Below the pieces are notes generated by a model. It was not told the origin of the DNA. It saw only the letters and a program-made list of their open reading frames with translations, and ran no database searches. 64,000 nt of DNA from Bifidobacterium criceti (GTDB lineage Bacteria > Actinomycetota > Actinomycetes > Actinomycetales > Bifidobacteriaceae): contig NZ_MVOH01000015.1 of assembly GCF_002286935.1 (NCBI RefSeq), positions 1-64,000 of the forward strand, read 5' to 3'. A program made the translations under genes and the position numbers. Shown one piece after another: positions 51,078-60,621 of this stretch (position 1 is the stretch's first letter; each line of letters opens with the position of its first letter).

Positions 51078-52633
51078 GGCATCCTCCAACGGTGTCCATC
51101 GCGTGCAAGCATCTCCACGGCCTCTTGCGGCCCCCATGTACCGGCTCGGTACGGCTGCGGCTGTCCAAGCGTCGACCAGAAGTCCTCGATCGGATCGAGG
51201 ATGCGCCATGACAGGTCGACCTCCTTCGTCGTCGGGAACAGCGGCGGGTCACCGAGCAGCACGTCGAGGATGAGCCGTTCGTAGGCTTCGGGGGAGGATT
51301 CGGTGAACGAGCGTCCGTAACTGAAGTCCATCGACACATCGCGCACCTCCATCGACGTGACTCCGGGCACCTTCGAACCGAAACGGATCGTGACACCCTC
51401 ATAGGGCTGGATGCGGATGACGATCGCGTTCTTGCCAAGCTCCTGCGTCGCCGTCGATTCGAACGGCAGATGCGGCGCGCGTTTGAACACGAGTGCGATC
51501 TCGGTCACGCGGCGGCCGAGTCGTTTGCCGGTGCGCAGATAGAACGGGACGCCGGCCCAGCGGCGTGTATCGATGTCCAGACGGATCGCCGCGTACGTCT
51601 CGGTCGTCGAATCCGGGTCGATGCCCTTCTCCTCGAGATACCCGCACACCGGTTCCGACCCCTGCCAGCCGGCCGAATACTGGCCGCGTGCCGTATGCGC
51701 CGCCAGATCGGAGGGCAGCCGCACCGCGGACAGCACCTTCGTCTTCTCGGCCATCAGGTCGCGCGCCGAGAACGAGACCGGTTCCTCCATCGCCGTGAGC
51801 GCCATGAGCTGCAGCAGATGGTTCTGGATGACGTCCCTCGCCGCGCCGATGCCGTCGTAGTAGCCCGCGCGTCCCGCGACGCCGATGTCCTCGGCCATCG
51901 TGATCTGCACATGGTCGACGTAGTTCGCGTTCCAGATCGGTTCGTACATCATGTTCGCGAACCGCAGCGCGAGCAGGTTCTGCACCGTCTCCTTGCCGAG
52001 GTAGTGGTCGATGCGGAACACCGAGTCCGGGTCGAAGACCTCGGAGATGACGTCGTCGAGCTGCTTCGCGCTCGCGAGGTCGTGGCCGAACGGTTTTTCG
52101 ATGATGACGCGGCGCCAGGCGTCTTCGGTGGATTTCGCGAGTCCGCAGTTCGCGAGCTGTTTCGCGACAACGGGGAAGTCGCGCGGCGGCACCGACATGT
52201 AGAACGCATGGTTGCCACGCGTGCCGCGGTCGCGGTCGAGTTCTGCGACGGTGTCGCTCAGGCGCGCGAACGCGTCCGGATCCTCGAACGTGCCTTGCAC
52301 GAAGCGGATGCCTTTCGCGAGCTGCTCCCATGTCGCGTCGTTGAATTGCGTGCGGCAGTGCGCCTGCACGTTCTCTTTGACGAACTCGCGGAAGTGCTCT
52401 TCGGTCCAGTCACGGCGCGCGAAGCCGGTCAGGCCGAAGCTTGGCGGCAAGAGGCCGCGGTTCGCGAGGTCGTATATGGCGGGCAGCAGTTTCTTGCGCG
52501 ACAGGTCGCCGGTCACGCCGAAGATCACGATGCTGCATGGTCCTGCGATGCGGGGCAGTCGCAGATCCCTCGGGTCGCGCAATGGGTTGACCCATTCGAG
52601 CGGCGCCGCCCCCTGTTCTGTTGTCTCTGTCAT
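51074..52633 (-). CDS. zwf: Glucose-6-phosphate 1-dehydrogenase
   Basis: The 519-residue enzyme has 'CSIVIFGVTGDLSRKKLLPA' (NADP-binding GxTGDLxxRK), the active-site signature 'VFRIDHYLGKETVQNLLALR' (RIDHYLGKE, with catalytic His) and 'VPFYLRTGKRLGRRVTEIAL'. It oxidises glucose 6-phosphate. First gene of the zwf-opcA-pgl operon, about 78 bases downstream of feoC. I take ATG 52633 ('MTETTEQGAAPLEWVNPLRD'); ATG 52642 is possible. Confidence 0.95.
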   Translation of the reverse strand: MTETTEQGAAPLEWVNPLRDPRDLRLPRIAGPCSIVIFGVTGDLSRKKLLPAIYDLANRGLLPPSFGLTGFARRDWTEEHFREFVKENVQAHCRTQFNDATWEQLAKGIRFVQGTFEDPDAFARLSDTVAELDRDRGTRGNHAFYMSVPPRDFPVVAKQLANCGLAKSTEDAWRRVIIEKPFGHDLASAKQLDDVISEVFDPDSVFRIDHYLGKETVQNLLALRFANMMYEPIWNANYVDHVQITMAEDIGVAGRAGYYDGIGAARDVIQNHLLQLMALTAMEEPVSFSARDLMAEKTKVLSAVRLPSDLAAHTARGQYSAGWQGSEPVCGYLEEKGIDPDSTTETYAAIRLDIDTRRWAGVPFYLRTGKRLGRRVTEIALVFKRAPHLPFESTATQELGKNAIVIRIQPYEGVTIRFGSKVPGVTSMEVRDVSMDFSYGRSFTESSPEAYERLILDVLLGDPPLFPTTKEVDLSWRILDPIEDFWSTLGQPQPYRAGTWGPQEAVEMLARDGHRWRMP

Positions 52634-52710
52634 GGTTGCCATCCTAACGCCGTGGGCGGCCGTGCGCACGGCCGCCCCGCGCGATTCCACGATTGGGGCA
52701 ATGGATGCTC

Positions 52711-53061
52711 TCATGTATGCGTTTGTATGAGCCGTCGTATATGTGACACAATCGATGCCCTGTTGCGCGCCGACGCGGGAAGCAACGGGCAACCGGCGCA
52801 TACGGGCGAATCGGGGTCGGGCGCGCACGCGCCGCCTGCGCACCCGCTTGTCAATTCGACGATGTCTATCGTGCCCTGTCGCCGCGCATGGTCGACGACC
52901 TGTTCGACGAATGCGCGCGGCAGTCCGCGTTCCTGTGCGATCTGCGCGACGCTGCGTCCGCGTGTGAGGTCGTCGACGATGTCGGCGACGATATGTGTGC
53001 GTCCGCGCGCGCCGCCTTCCGATGCCGCACCCGTATGTCTGAAACCGCTCACAGCACCCAT
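52711..53061 (-). CDS. feoC: FeoC-like HTH protein with Cys cluster
   Basis: The 116-residue protein follows feoB with a 13-base overlap. 'VADIVDDLTRGRSVAQIAQE' then 'RGLPRAFVEQVVDHARRQ' is a winged HTH, and 'SGCAGGACAPDPDSPVCAG' then 'CPL' supplies four Cys, as in FeoC proteins that bind an Fe-S cluster. The N-terminal 25 residues are Gly/Arg-rich and may not be translated if an internal start is used. It likely regulates or stabilises FeoB. Confidence 0.75.
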   Translation of the reverse strand: MGAVSGFRHTGAASEGGARGRTHIVADIVDDLTRGRSVAQIAQERGLPRAFVEQVVDHARRQGTIDIVELTSGCAGGACAPDPDSPVCAGCPLLPASARNRASIVSHIRRLIQTHT

Positions 53062-55112
53062 CGCAACGTCTGGAACGCGACGACCGCGAGTATGTATGCG
53101 ACGATGAGGCCGAGTCCGACCGATTGCATCGCTATTTTCATCGAATACTGCCGTCTGAGTTCCGCGACGGTCGCGAGGCAGGGCGTGTACGCGAGTGTGA
53201 ACAGCATGAACGCAACCGCCGCCGCCCTGCCGTGGCCTCCCGAGCTTTCGTCGAACGAGGCGCGCATCGCCGCGCCGAGTGAGCCTTCGCCCTGCTGCTG
53301 CTCGTCCTCGTCACCGGTATCGATGCTGTAGGATTGCGCCATCGACGCGACGACGACCTCCTTCGCGACGAAACCGGTCATAAGTGCGGCCGAGGCGTGC
53401 CAATCGTTGAATCCGGCGGGTGCGAACACCGGTGCGACACGGTCGGCGACGACGCCGTAGACGGAATCGTGGACGTCGTCGACGTGTGCGAACGAACCGG
53501 CGGCGGCCGTCGCCGGGATCGCCTGGAGGAACCACATGACGACGAGCATCGAGATGATGATCGAACTCGCGCCGTGCACGAAACCCCACAGGCGCATGAG
53601 GACGGATTTGACGAGTGTCACGAGGCGCGGCACCTGATAGGGCGGCAGGCTCATCGCGAACGGTTCGGACCTGACGTCGCGGAAACGCACCTGCTTGAGG
53701 AGGACGCCGACGAGCAGGATGAGCACGATCGAGCACACATACATCAGGAAGACGACGAGTCCTGCCTGATCGCGGAAGAACGCATAGGCGAGCACGAGGT
53801 AGACGCTCAGGCGCGCCGTGCAGCTTGAGAACGGCACGAGCATGCCGACGAGGACACGTTGGCGTGAATCGGGCAGCGTACGTGTCGCGGCGAGCGCGGG
53901 GAGGTTGCAGCCGAAGCCGATGACGATCGGCAGGAACGCGCGCCCATCGAGCCCCATGCAGCGCATCGCGCGGTCCATCACGAACGCGGCGCGCGCGAGA
54001 TAGCCGGAATCCTCAAGCAGGCTCAGCAGGATGAACATGATGCCCATCGGCGGGATGAACGTGCCGATCGTGATGACGCCGTCGATGACGCCGTCGATGA
54101 CGAGCGAATGGAACCATGTGTCGAGCGCGCTGGGACCGAAGAGCGCGAACACCCAGTCGATGCCGGTGGTGAGCCAGTCGCGCACGCTGCCGTCGATCCA
54201 ATCCTGCGCGGGGCCGGCGAGCGTCGTCGTCGCCTCGAACATGCCGAGCATGAGCAGCAGGAAGACGACGATGCCGAGGACCGGGTTGAGCAGCACGCGG
54301 TCGATGCGGTCGGAGACAGTGACACGGTCGCGCGCATGCATGTCGAGACATGAGAGCACGTCGGCCGCCCAGTCGAAGCGGGCGTCGGCGCCGCCTTCGA
54401 CCCACGCCTGCACGTCGATATGCGCCGGGTCGACCGGTGCCAGGCCATGCGGCATCGGTGTGCCGCCGAGATGGGCCGCGACGGCGTCCATGAGCGCCTG
54501 CCGCCCGGCCCCTGTGCGTCCATTGACCTCGACGACCGGCACGCCGTCAAGAGCCTGTGACAGTTCACCGGCGTCGATGCCCGCGCCCTGCTTCGCGGCG
54601 AGGTCGTTCATCGTGAGCGCGACGATCGTCGGGCGTCCCAATTCAAGGACGGTCGCGAGGAAATACAACGCGCGTGAGATGTTCGTCGCGTCGACGACGG
54701 CGACGACCGCGTCCGGGGCTCCCTGTCCGCCGGTGCCCATGACGGCTTTCGCGGCGACCTCCTCGTCCGGTGAAAGCGGCAGCAGCGAATAGGTGCCCGG
54801 TGTGTCGATGAGGTCCCAATCCTCACCACCGTGGTCATAGACGCCCTCCTCGAGGAGCACGGTCGTGCCCGGGGCATTCATGACGCGCGTCTTCGCGCCG
54901 AGGATCGCGTTGAACAGCGACGATTTGCCGACGTTCGGATTGCCGATGAAGACGATGCGCGGCATGCCGTCACCGGCGACGCGGCGGCCGCCGGTGTCGC
55001 AGCAGGGTTTGCCGGCATGTGTGTGGCCGGCGTGTGTGTCGTCGTCGTGGGCGTGCGGGGAAGGCAGCAGCGCGGCGATGCCGCGCCTGTGGCCCTGATG
55101 GTGGGAGGTCAT
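53049..55112 (-). CDS. feoB: Ferrous iron transporter FeoB
   Basis: The 687-residue protein (start ATG 55112, AAGGA five bases upstream) begins with a His-rich stretch ('SPHAHDDDTHAGHTHAGKPC') not usual for FeoB. The G domain follows: 'IVFIGNPNVGKSSLFNAILG' (G1), 'DLIDTPGTYSL' (G3), 'VALTMNDLAAKQG' (NxxD-like G4). The membrane core holds Gate motifs such as 'LIGFGCNLPALAATRTL'-type 'FGCNLPALAATRTLPDS' and 'FVAKEVVVASMAQSY'. It imports Fe2+. An upstream ATG at 55205 overlaps the feoA stop and would add a charged extension. Confidence 0.95.
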   Translation of the reverse strand: MTSHHQGHRRGIAALLPSPHAHDDDTHAGHTHAGKPCCDTGGRRVAGDGMPRIVFIGNPNVGKSSLFNAILGAKTRVMNAPGTTVLLEEGVYDHGGEDWDLIDTPGTYSLLPLSPDEEVAAKAVMGTGGQGAPDAVVAVVDATNISRALYFLATVLELGRPTIVALTMNDLAAKQGAGIDAGELSQALDGVPVVEVNGRTGAGRQALMDAVAAHLGGTPMPHGLAPVDPAHIDVQAWVEGGADARFDWAADVLSCLDMHARDRVTVSDRIDRVLLNPVLGIVVFLLLMLGMFEATTTLAGPAQDWIDGSVRDWLTTGIDWVFALFGPSALDTWFHSLVIDGVIDGVITIGTFIPPMGIMFILLSLLEDSGYLARAAFVMDRAMRCMGLDGRAFLPIVIGFGCNLPALAATRTLPDSRQRVLVGMLVPFSSCTARLSVYLVLAYAFFRDQAGLVVFLMYVCSIVLILLVGVLLKQVRFRDVRSEPFAMSLPPYQVPRLVTLVKSVLMRLWGFVHGASSIIISMLVVMWFLQAIPATAAAGSFAHVDDVHDSVYGVVADRVAPVFAPAGFNDWHASAALMTGFVAKEVVVASMAQSYSIDTGDEDEQQQGEGSLGAAMRASFDESSGGHGRAAAVAFMLFTLAYTPCLATVAELRRQYSMKIAMQSVGLGLIVAYILAVVAFQTLRWVL

Positions 55113-55201
55113 GGGTGTCCTTGAGGATGTGCGGATGGGTGGTCGTCTGGTCGTCCGATGGTCCGTCGTCCGTTCGGCCTGTCGTGTGGATGGTGCGCCG
55201 T

Positions 55202-55450
55202 TCACACGCCTTCGGCGGGCGTGACGGCGACACGCGCGGCGGTGTGCCCGTCGATCGCGATGCGTTCGGTGCCTTTCGCGATGACGCGGCCGCCGAAATT
55301 TGATTTCTGGATGACGCGGATGATGGTGCCGACACGCAGTCCGAGTTCGAGCATGCGGAAGCGGTGCCGTTCGTCGATGTCGATCGCCGTGATCGTCATG
55401 TCCGCATCAAGCGGACAATGTTCGACGGTCAGTGGGGAAGAGGTGTCCAT
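55202..55450 (-). CDS. feoA: FeoA SH3-like protein of the ferrous iron system
   Basis: The 82-residue protein has the FeoA layout: 'DERHRFRMLELGLRVGTIIR' (the conserved 'R...LGL..G' segment) then 'VIQKSNFGGRVIAKGTERIA'. FeoA is a small cytosolic partner of FeoB. First gene of the leftward feoABC unit. A promoter is predicted just upstream, leaving almost no leader. Confidence 0.9.
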   Translation of the reverse strand: MDTSSPLTVEHCPLDADMTITAIDIDERHRFRMLELGLRVGTIIRVIQKSNFGGRVIAKGTERIAIDGHTAARVAVTPAEGV

Positions 55451-55459
55451 AACCGCACA

Positions 55460-55487
55460 TTGTTATGTCGACTGTCGGGAAAGTCAA
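55460..55487 (-). promoter_or_regulatory. Predicted promoter of feoABC
   Basis: On the minus strand TTGACT (55487-55482) and TAACAA (55465-55460) are spaced by 16 bases. Transcription would start about 55453, three bases from the feoA ATG, so the mRNA would be nearly leaderless. No DtxR- or Fur-like palindrome is evident by eye. Confidence 0.5.
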
Positions 55488-55529
55488 TAGGTTTCGGCAA
55501 AAACCACGAAAAACGACTGTGTGGGGTTG

Positions 55530-57065
55530 TCATGCGATGCGCCTACGTCCCACCCAGTCGGCGTCCGTCACGGCATTGCCGACGGTTCGATCGTCAACGC
55601 CATGGCCGAGCGGACGGCACGTCTGCCCAAGACCGCGGCTCAACGCGACGACATCGGTCAGATGGTCGACTTCGGCGTCGGAAAGGGAGGTGTGCGCCTT
55701 CGCCGCATCGCGCACCGTGACCCCCTCGGCCATCGCATCTTTCGCGATCCGCATCGCATGATCATAGCCGATCGCATCGTTGAGCGCCGCCGCAATCGAC
55801 GGCGACTCCTCGGCGTGCCTGCGCCCACGTTCGACATCGACACGGATGCCCTCGACGCATTTCGTGCGGAACATGTCCATCGCGTTGATAACAAGCGTCA
55901 TGCCGGTGAGTATCTCATGGATGATGACCGGGTCGAACGCGTTGAGCTGCAGCTGGCCTTCGGCGGCCGCCCAATTGACGGTCACGTCCATGCCGAAGAT
56001 GACGAAGCAGCATTGGTCGACGCATTCGGGGATGACCGGGTTCACCTTGCCCGGCATGATCGACGAACCGGCCTGTCGCGCCGGCACCTTGAGGTCCCCG
56101 AGCCCGCAGCGCGGTCCGGAATTGAGCAGACGCAGGTCGTCGGCCGCCTTCTTGAGATGGACGGCGAGGTTCTTGAGACATGCGCTCGCGGCGATGTAGG
56201 CGCTCATGTCGGTGATCGAGGCGACCGGGTCGAGCGCGGCATGCACTGGCAGGCCGGTGAGCCGTGCGAGGGTGCGCGTCACCGTGGCACGGAAGCGCCT
56301 GTCCGCGCATATGCCGGTGCCGACCGCCGTAGCGCCGAGGTTGAGGTCGCACAGTTCGTCGATGAGCGCGTCCATCGCCTGCAGGTCGAGTTTGAGGAAC
56401 GTCGCCCATGCATGGAACTCCTGTCCGAAGGTCATCGGCACGGCGTCCTGCAGTTGTGTGCGTCCGATTGTCACATCGTTCGCGTGCCGGTCCGCGAGGT
56501 CATGGAACGCCTTGCGCAGGCGTTGGGCGGATGCGGCGAGCGGTGTGAGCCCCCCGCAGATCGCGAGTTTGCATGCCGCCGGATAGGTGTCGTTCGTCGA
56601 CTGCGAACGGTTGACGTCGTCGTTTGGGTGGATGCAGCCATAGTCGCCGCGTGGATGGCCGAGGATCTCGAGCGCGCGGTTCGCGATGACCTCGTTCATG
56701 TTCATGTTGAGGCTCGTGCCGGCGCCGCCCTGCAGCACATCGACCGGGAACTGGTCGGCGAGCGCGCCGTCCTCGATCTCCTCGCACGCCTGCTCGATCG
56801 CCTTCGCCTTGTCCGGTTCGAGCAGACCGAGTTCGGCGTTCGCGATCGCGCATGCGCGCTTGACGACGGCGTAGGCGTGGATGAGCGCCTCATGCGACGA
56901 GTCGGGGATGCCGCTGACCGTGAAATTCTCAATCGCGCGTTGCGTATGGATACCCCAGTACACGTCGGCCGGCACGTCAAGCGTCCCGATGCAGTCGTGT
57001 TCGACGCGCATCGCCGGCCGCGCCTGCCCCGTGTCCGTCCGCAGTCCCTCGTCGTGCCCGTTCAT
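55530..57065 (-). CDS. aspA: Aspartate ammonia-lyase (aspartase)
   Basis: The 511-residue protein belongs to the fumarase/aspartase superfamily: 'HDCIGTLDVPADVYWGIHTQ', 'GGAGTSLNMNMNEVIANRAL', 'NDDVNRSQSTNDTYPAACKL', and the signature 'GSSIMPGKVNPVIPE' with the catalytic-loop Ser. 'QGGAGTSLNMNMNEV' with 'AIENF' fits aspartase better than fumarase. The C-terminus is about 30 residues longer than usual, with a tail 'PLGHGVDDRTVGNAVTDAD' that does not look like the family. GGAGCG precedes the ATG at 57065. Confidence 0.85.
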   Translation of the reverse strand: MNGHDEGLRTDTGQARPAMRVEHDCIGTLDVPADVYWGIHTQRAIENFTVSGIPDSSHEALIHAYAVVKRACAIANAELGLLEPDKAKAIEQACEEIEDGALADQFPVDVLQGGAGTSLNMNMNEVIANRALEILGHPRGDYGCIHPNDDVNRSQSTNDTYPAACKLAICGGLTPLAASAQRLRKAFHDLADRHANDVTIGRTQLQDAVPMTFGQEFHAWATFLKLDLQAMDALIDELCDLNLGATAVGTGICADRRFRATVTRTLARLTGLPVHAALDPVASITDMSAYIAASACLKNLAVHLKKAADDLRLLNSGPRCGLGDLKVPARQAGSSIMPGKVNPVIPECVDQCCFVIFGMDVTVNWAAAEGQLQLNAFDPVIIHEILTGMTLVINAMDMFRTKCVEGIRVDVERGRRHAEESPSIAAALNDAIGYDHAMRIAKDAMAEGVTVRDAAKAHTSLSDAEVDHLTDVVALSRGLGQTCRPLGHGVDDRTVGNAVTDADWVGRRRIA

Positions 57066-57203
57066 CGCTGCGCTCCTTCGCTTGCCGTGCCTCCATATTC
57101 GAGGCAATAATTCTAGGCTCGCGGCATGTTGTACGCCACCGCCGATATTGCTTACAGCCGATTGCCCGCGCGTCGCGCCCCGGGTGCGCTTGAATGGGGG
57201 GCT

Positions 57204-57668
57204 ATGGAAAACTTCGAGACCAACCAGAGCATGCAGTTCACCTCGTCCAAGCCGATCTACGACTTCTATGTGGCGGGACCCTACGAGACGCCCGAGCAGG
57301 TCGAGAGCATGGAACGCCTCGAACGCGTGCTCAAGGGCCGCGGCAAGAACCTGTACCTGCCGCGCTTCGCGATGGACGTCAACGTCGCAGGCCCTCGCGC
57401 CGTGTTCGAGGACCGCATCCGCGCGATCGGCAACTCGGCCGCGCTCATCGCCAACCTCGACGACAAGGATCCGGAGACGATCTTCGCGATGGGATACGCC
57501 AGCGCGCTCGGCAAACCGGTCTACGCGTACTGCGAGGGCATCCTGCCGAACGCCCGCATCAGCCTGATGATCGACCAGGCGGCCACCGCCGTGCTCGACG
57601 GGCCCGCGGACCTCGAAAGCCTGCTCGATTCGGGCCGCGTCAAGCCGCTGGATCTCGACCAGCACTGA
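57204..57668 (+). CDS. Nucleoside 2-deoxyribosyltransferase-like protein
   Basis: The 154-residue protein has 'IYDFYVAGPYETPEQVESME' (an AGP-type loop), 'PRAVFEDRIRAIGNSAALIA' and 'NLDDKDPETIFAMGYASALG' (Asp/Glu-x-x-Gly pattern with catalytic Glu upstream), 'KPVYAYCEGI'. This fits the NDT family, which exchanges bases on deoxyribonucleosides for purine/pyrimidine salvage. Size fits. GGGGGG lies before the ATG. Confidence 0.8.
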   Translation: MENFETNQSMQFTSSKPIYDFYVAGPYETPEQVESMERLERVLKGRGKNLYLPRFAMDVNVAGPRAVFEDRIRAIGNSAALIANLDDKDPETIFAMGYASALGKPVYAYCEGILPNARISLMIDQAATAVLDGPADLESLLDSGRVKPLDLDQH

Positions 57669-57723
57669 CCGGCGCCGCCACGGCGCGCGCGGCCGCGCGG
57701 CGCGATGCGCTAGGCTGGTGACG

Positions 57724-58233
57724 ATGACGACCGACGACACTCCACCGTTCGAGCCGCCGCGCGACCTGATCGAACGCGCGCAGACGGCGCATGGCGACGC
57801 CGACGCGCAGCTGCTCGCATTCTTCGAGGAGCTGCGCCGCGTCGACCTCATCTACGGCGCCTACGGGCGCCGTTCCGGGCTATCGCTGATCGTGTACCTG
57901 ATCTTCGACTACATCTGCGAGAACGACGGCACGTCGCAGCGCGAGATCTGCGCGTACACGCTGCTACCGCGCCAGAGTGTGAACAACGTCGTCGACTCGC
58001 TCGCCGCCCAGGGCCTGCTGTGCCTCGAGGACAGCGAGCGCGACCGGCGCGTCAAGCGCATCCGCCTCACCGACGAGGGGCTGCGCTACCGCGAACGCAT
58101 AATCGACCCGCTACGCGGCGCCGAGCTGCGCGCGATGGCCGAGCTCGAGCCCGCCGAACGACGCGCGATGATCGCCTACGTCGACAAGTTCATGAATGCG
58201 CTCGAACGGCAGATCGGCGCCCTCGAGCGCTGA
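57724..58233 (+). CDS. MarR family transcriptional regulator
   Basis: The 169-residue protein has the MarR winged helix: 'TSQREICAYTLLPRQSVNNV' then 'VDSLAAQGLLCLEDSERDRR' with 'VKRIRLTDEGLRYRERI', the classic beta wing (D..R.K.I.LT..G). GTG at 57718 is an alternative start. It lies before, and on the same strand as, a decayed ABC exporter locus, the usual context of a MarR drug-efflux regulator; the ligand is unknown. Confidence 0.85.
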   Translation: MTTDDTPPFEPPRDLIERAQTAHGDADAQLLAFFEELRRVDLIYGAYGRRSGLSLIVYLIFDYICENDGTSQREICAYTLLPRQSVNNVVDSLAAQGLLCLEDSERDRRVKRIRLTDEGLRYRERIIDPLRGAELRAMAELEPAERRAMIAYVDKFMNALERQIGALER

Positions 58234-58245
58234 ACGTCCGTCCCG

Positions 58246-58878
58246 TCACGCCCGTGCGAGCGGGGCGGCGACGGTGAGTCGCACGGCGCCGACCGCGAAG
58301 TGCGCGCCGCGCCTGAGGTCGACGTGCTCGGCGAGTCTGCGACTCTCGACGAACTCGTCGGAGACGGTGACGAGCAGCTGGAACGTGCCGCGGTCGACCA
58401 GATAGTAGCGGTCGCGCCGATCCCTGACCGAGTCGAGGATCTGCGGGATGCCGAAGCCCGCGGGCGTGAGGAACCCGAGGACGTTGTCGACGACCTTTTC
58501 ATCGTGCGTCAGGATCGGCTCGCTGACGAGCCGGTGGATCGTCGCATCCGGCCACATCCCGCGTACGATCACGTCCTTTTTGGCGGCCTTGATGCTCCAT
58601 CCGCTGTCCGCCGAGCGGCGCGCATCGACGGACGTCAGGTCGATCGGTTCGCGCAGCGCGCGCGTCGCCGCCTCGGCGTCCTCGCCATCGTCGAGCAGAT
58701 AGTCGACGCTGACGCCGAGCAGCCGCGCGAGCCTCCTGAGATTGCCGATGTCGGGCACGCCCTTGCCGTTTTCCCATTTTGTGATCGCCTGACGCGAGAC
58801 GAACAGCTTACCCGCCATCTCGTCCTGCGTCAGCCCGGCCTCGAGTCTCGCGGCCCTGATCTTGTCCCCGAGCGTCAT
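58246..58878 (-). CDS. XRE family regulator with C-terminal sensing-like domain
   Basis: The product (210 residues from ATG 58878; 218 from ATG 58902) starts with an XRE HTH: 'LGDKIRAARLEAGLTQDEMA' and 'KLFVSRQAITKWENGKGVPD'. A C-terminal beta-rich region follows ('DVIVRGMWPDATIHRLVSEP', 'RRDRYYLVDRGTFQLLVTVS') of unknown role. It is divergent from the ABC exporter remnant; a 25-bp palindrome lies between them. Neither start has a strong ribosome site. Confidence 0.75.
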   Translation of the reverse strand: MTLGDKIRAARLEAGLTQDEMAGKLFVSRQAITKWENGKGVPDIGNLRRLARLLGVSVDYLLDDGEDAEAATRALREPIDLTSVDARRSADSGWSIKAAKKDVIVRGMWPDATIHRLVSEPILTHDEKVVDNVLGFLTPAGFGIPQILDSVRDRRDRYYLVDRGTFQLLVTVSDEFVESRRLAEHVDLRRGAHFAVGAVRLTVAAPLARA

Positions 58879-59204
58879 GCGCCCGTCCGTTGTCCTGTCC
58901 ATCGTGGTGTGCTTCGTTCCCGTCGGTGTGGGTGATGACGCCCTTTACGGTACGGACCGGCGGACGGGGAACGCAAGCCGGGCGTCCGAACATGCCGTGG
59001 CATCGTGGCCGCGCGCCGTGGCATCCGCGCAATGCCGCGGTTTTCGCCGTGTACCGCTTCGGGATTATGCGAATATGTTGCAAGGATGACACGCCGTCGT
59101 CGATTCCGGCGTCCGTCATCGGTATGCTTGTAGATTGTCCCAATATGGGACAATCTTTCCGACCTCGTCGAATGACGCCGCTTTTCCACCCACCTTGAGG
59201 AACT
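58879..59204. other. Divergent promoter region between the XRE gene and the ABC remnant
   Basis: No gene is visible. The region contains CG-rich inverted stretches and, close to the ABC start, the palindromic operator at 59132-59156. GAGGAACT precedes the ATG at 59205. Confidence 0.6.
59132..59156. promoter_or_regulatory. Perfect palindromic operator upstream of the ABC remnant
   Basis: AGATTGTCCC (59132-59141), spacer AATAT, and GGGACAATCT (59147-59156) form a perfect inverted repeat. A possible promoter (TTGTAG 59129-59134, CAATCT 59151-59156) lies over it, so a bound regulator would block transcription. Confidence 0.65.
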
Positions 59205-60555
59205 ATGAGACTCGTACTGCGTTTCATGAAACCATACCGTCCGTTGCTGGCCCTGACGATGGCGCTGGTGATCGTCGACGTCGTCGGCGCCTTGCTGGTG
59301 CCGACGCTGGCGGCGAGGCTGCTCAACGAGGGCACCGCCGCGATGTCGTACCATGCGATGACGGTCACCGCGTTGCAGATGCCCGCCGCATCGCTGGTGG
59401 TCGGCTGTTGCGCGATCGGCGCCGGTTACTGCTGTTCGGTGCTCGCCGCACGCGTCGCGAAGGACATGCGCGACGCGATCTACGCCAAGTCGCTCGACCT
59501 GTCCGTCTTCGGCTTCCGCCGGTTCGGCACCGCGTCGATGGTCACGCGCACGATGAGCGACGTCGTCAACATTCAGGTGGCCATCACGAACGTCATCATG
59601 ATGATGCTGCCGGTGCCGTTCATCTTCGTCGTGGCGCTCACCTTCGCGTTCAGCCTCGATGCGGTGCTCGCCTGGTAGCTCGTCGGCGCGATCGTGTGCG
59701 TGTGCGTCATCGCGGCGTTCATCCTGCGTTCCGCCTCGCCGCTGTACCGGCGCCTGCAGCGTCTGCTCGACCGCATCGGCGCCGTGCTGCTCGAGAACCT
59801 CACCGGCGTGCGCGTTCCAGATCGGCGACATCGTCGCGATCGTCGAATACGACGTCCTCGCATTGTTCTACCTCATGGCCGCGCAGATGGTCATCGCGAT
59901 ACTGCCGCGTGCGCTCGAATGCTGTCGCCGTGTGCGCGAAGTGCTCGATGCGCGGCCGAGTGTGATCGACCCAGCCGAAGGAGACGCCGTCGACATGGCG
60001 AACCGTGGACCGCTCGCCGATGGCGAAGTGCTCGCCTTCGACGACGTGACGTTCCGCTTCGCCGACGCCGAAGAGGACACGCTGCGGCATATCAGTTTCA
60101 AGGCGCGCATAGGTGAAACGGTGGCCATCATCGGCGCCACCGGATCGGGCAAGTCGACGATCGCGCAGGCGAGCGCCTTCATCGAGCAGGGTGAACACGG
60201 CGTGGCCACGAAGGTCGCCCAAGGCGGCACGAACTTCTCCGGCGTCCAGCGTCAGCGGCTGTCGATCGCGCGTGCACTCGTCGGCGACGCACAGCTTGTC
60301 ATATTCGACGATTCGTTCTCCGCGCTCGACTTCGCGACCGACGCGGCGTTGCACAAGGCGTTGCGCGAGCATATGCGCGACCGCGCGGTGCTCATCATCG
60401 CCCAACGTGTGAGCACAATCGCCCACGCCGACCGCATCATTGTGCTCGACGACGGCCATGTCGCCGGCGAGGGCACACATGGGAAATGGCTGCGCGATTG
60501 CGCGGTCTATCAGGAGGTCGTCGCATCGCAGACGAACGAATCCGAACACCGATGA
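59205..60555 (+). pseudogene. ABC exporter half-transporter, pseudogene (stop, frameshift, internal deletions)
   Basis: The first frame (59205-59678) is the membrane domain start ('RPLLALTMALVIVDVVGALL', 'RFGTASMVTRTMSDVVNIQV') and ends at a premature TAG (59676). The same frame then continues 'LVGAIVCVCVIAAFILRSAS' and 'NLTGVRV', after which about 100 residues are missing, and another frame resumes with 'FQIGDIVAIVEYDVLALFYL'. The ATPase domain keeps Walker A 'GATGSGKST' but jumps directly to 'AQASAFIEQGEHGVATKVAQ' and carries 'NFSGVQRQRLSIARAL' in place of SGGQ. The gene cannot make a working exporter. Confidence 0.85.
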
Positions 60556-60621
60556 ACGGATGCCGGTGTATGGCATACGGAACCGAACCATATACGTACG
60601 GGATTGTCAAGGAACAGCAAC

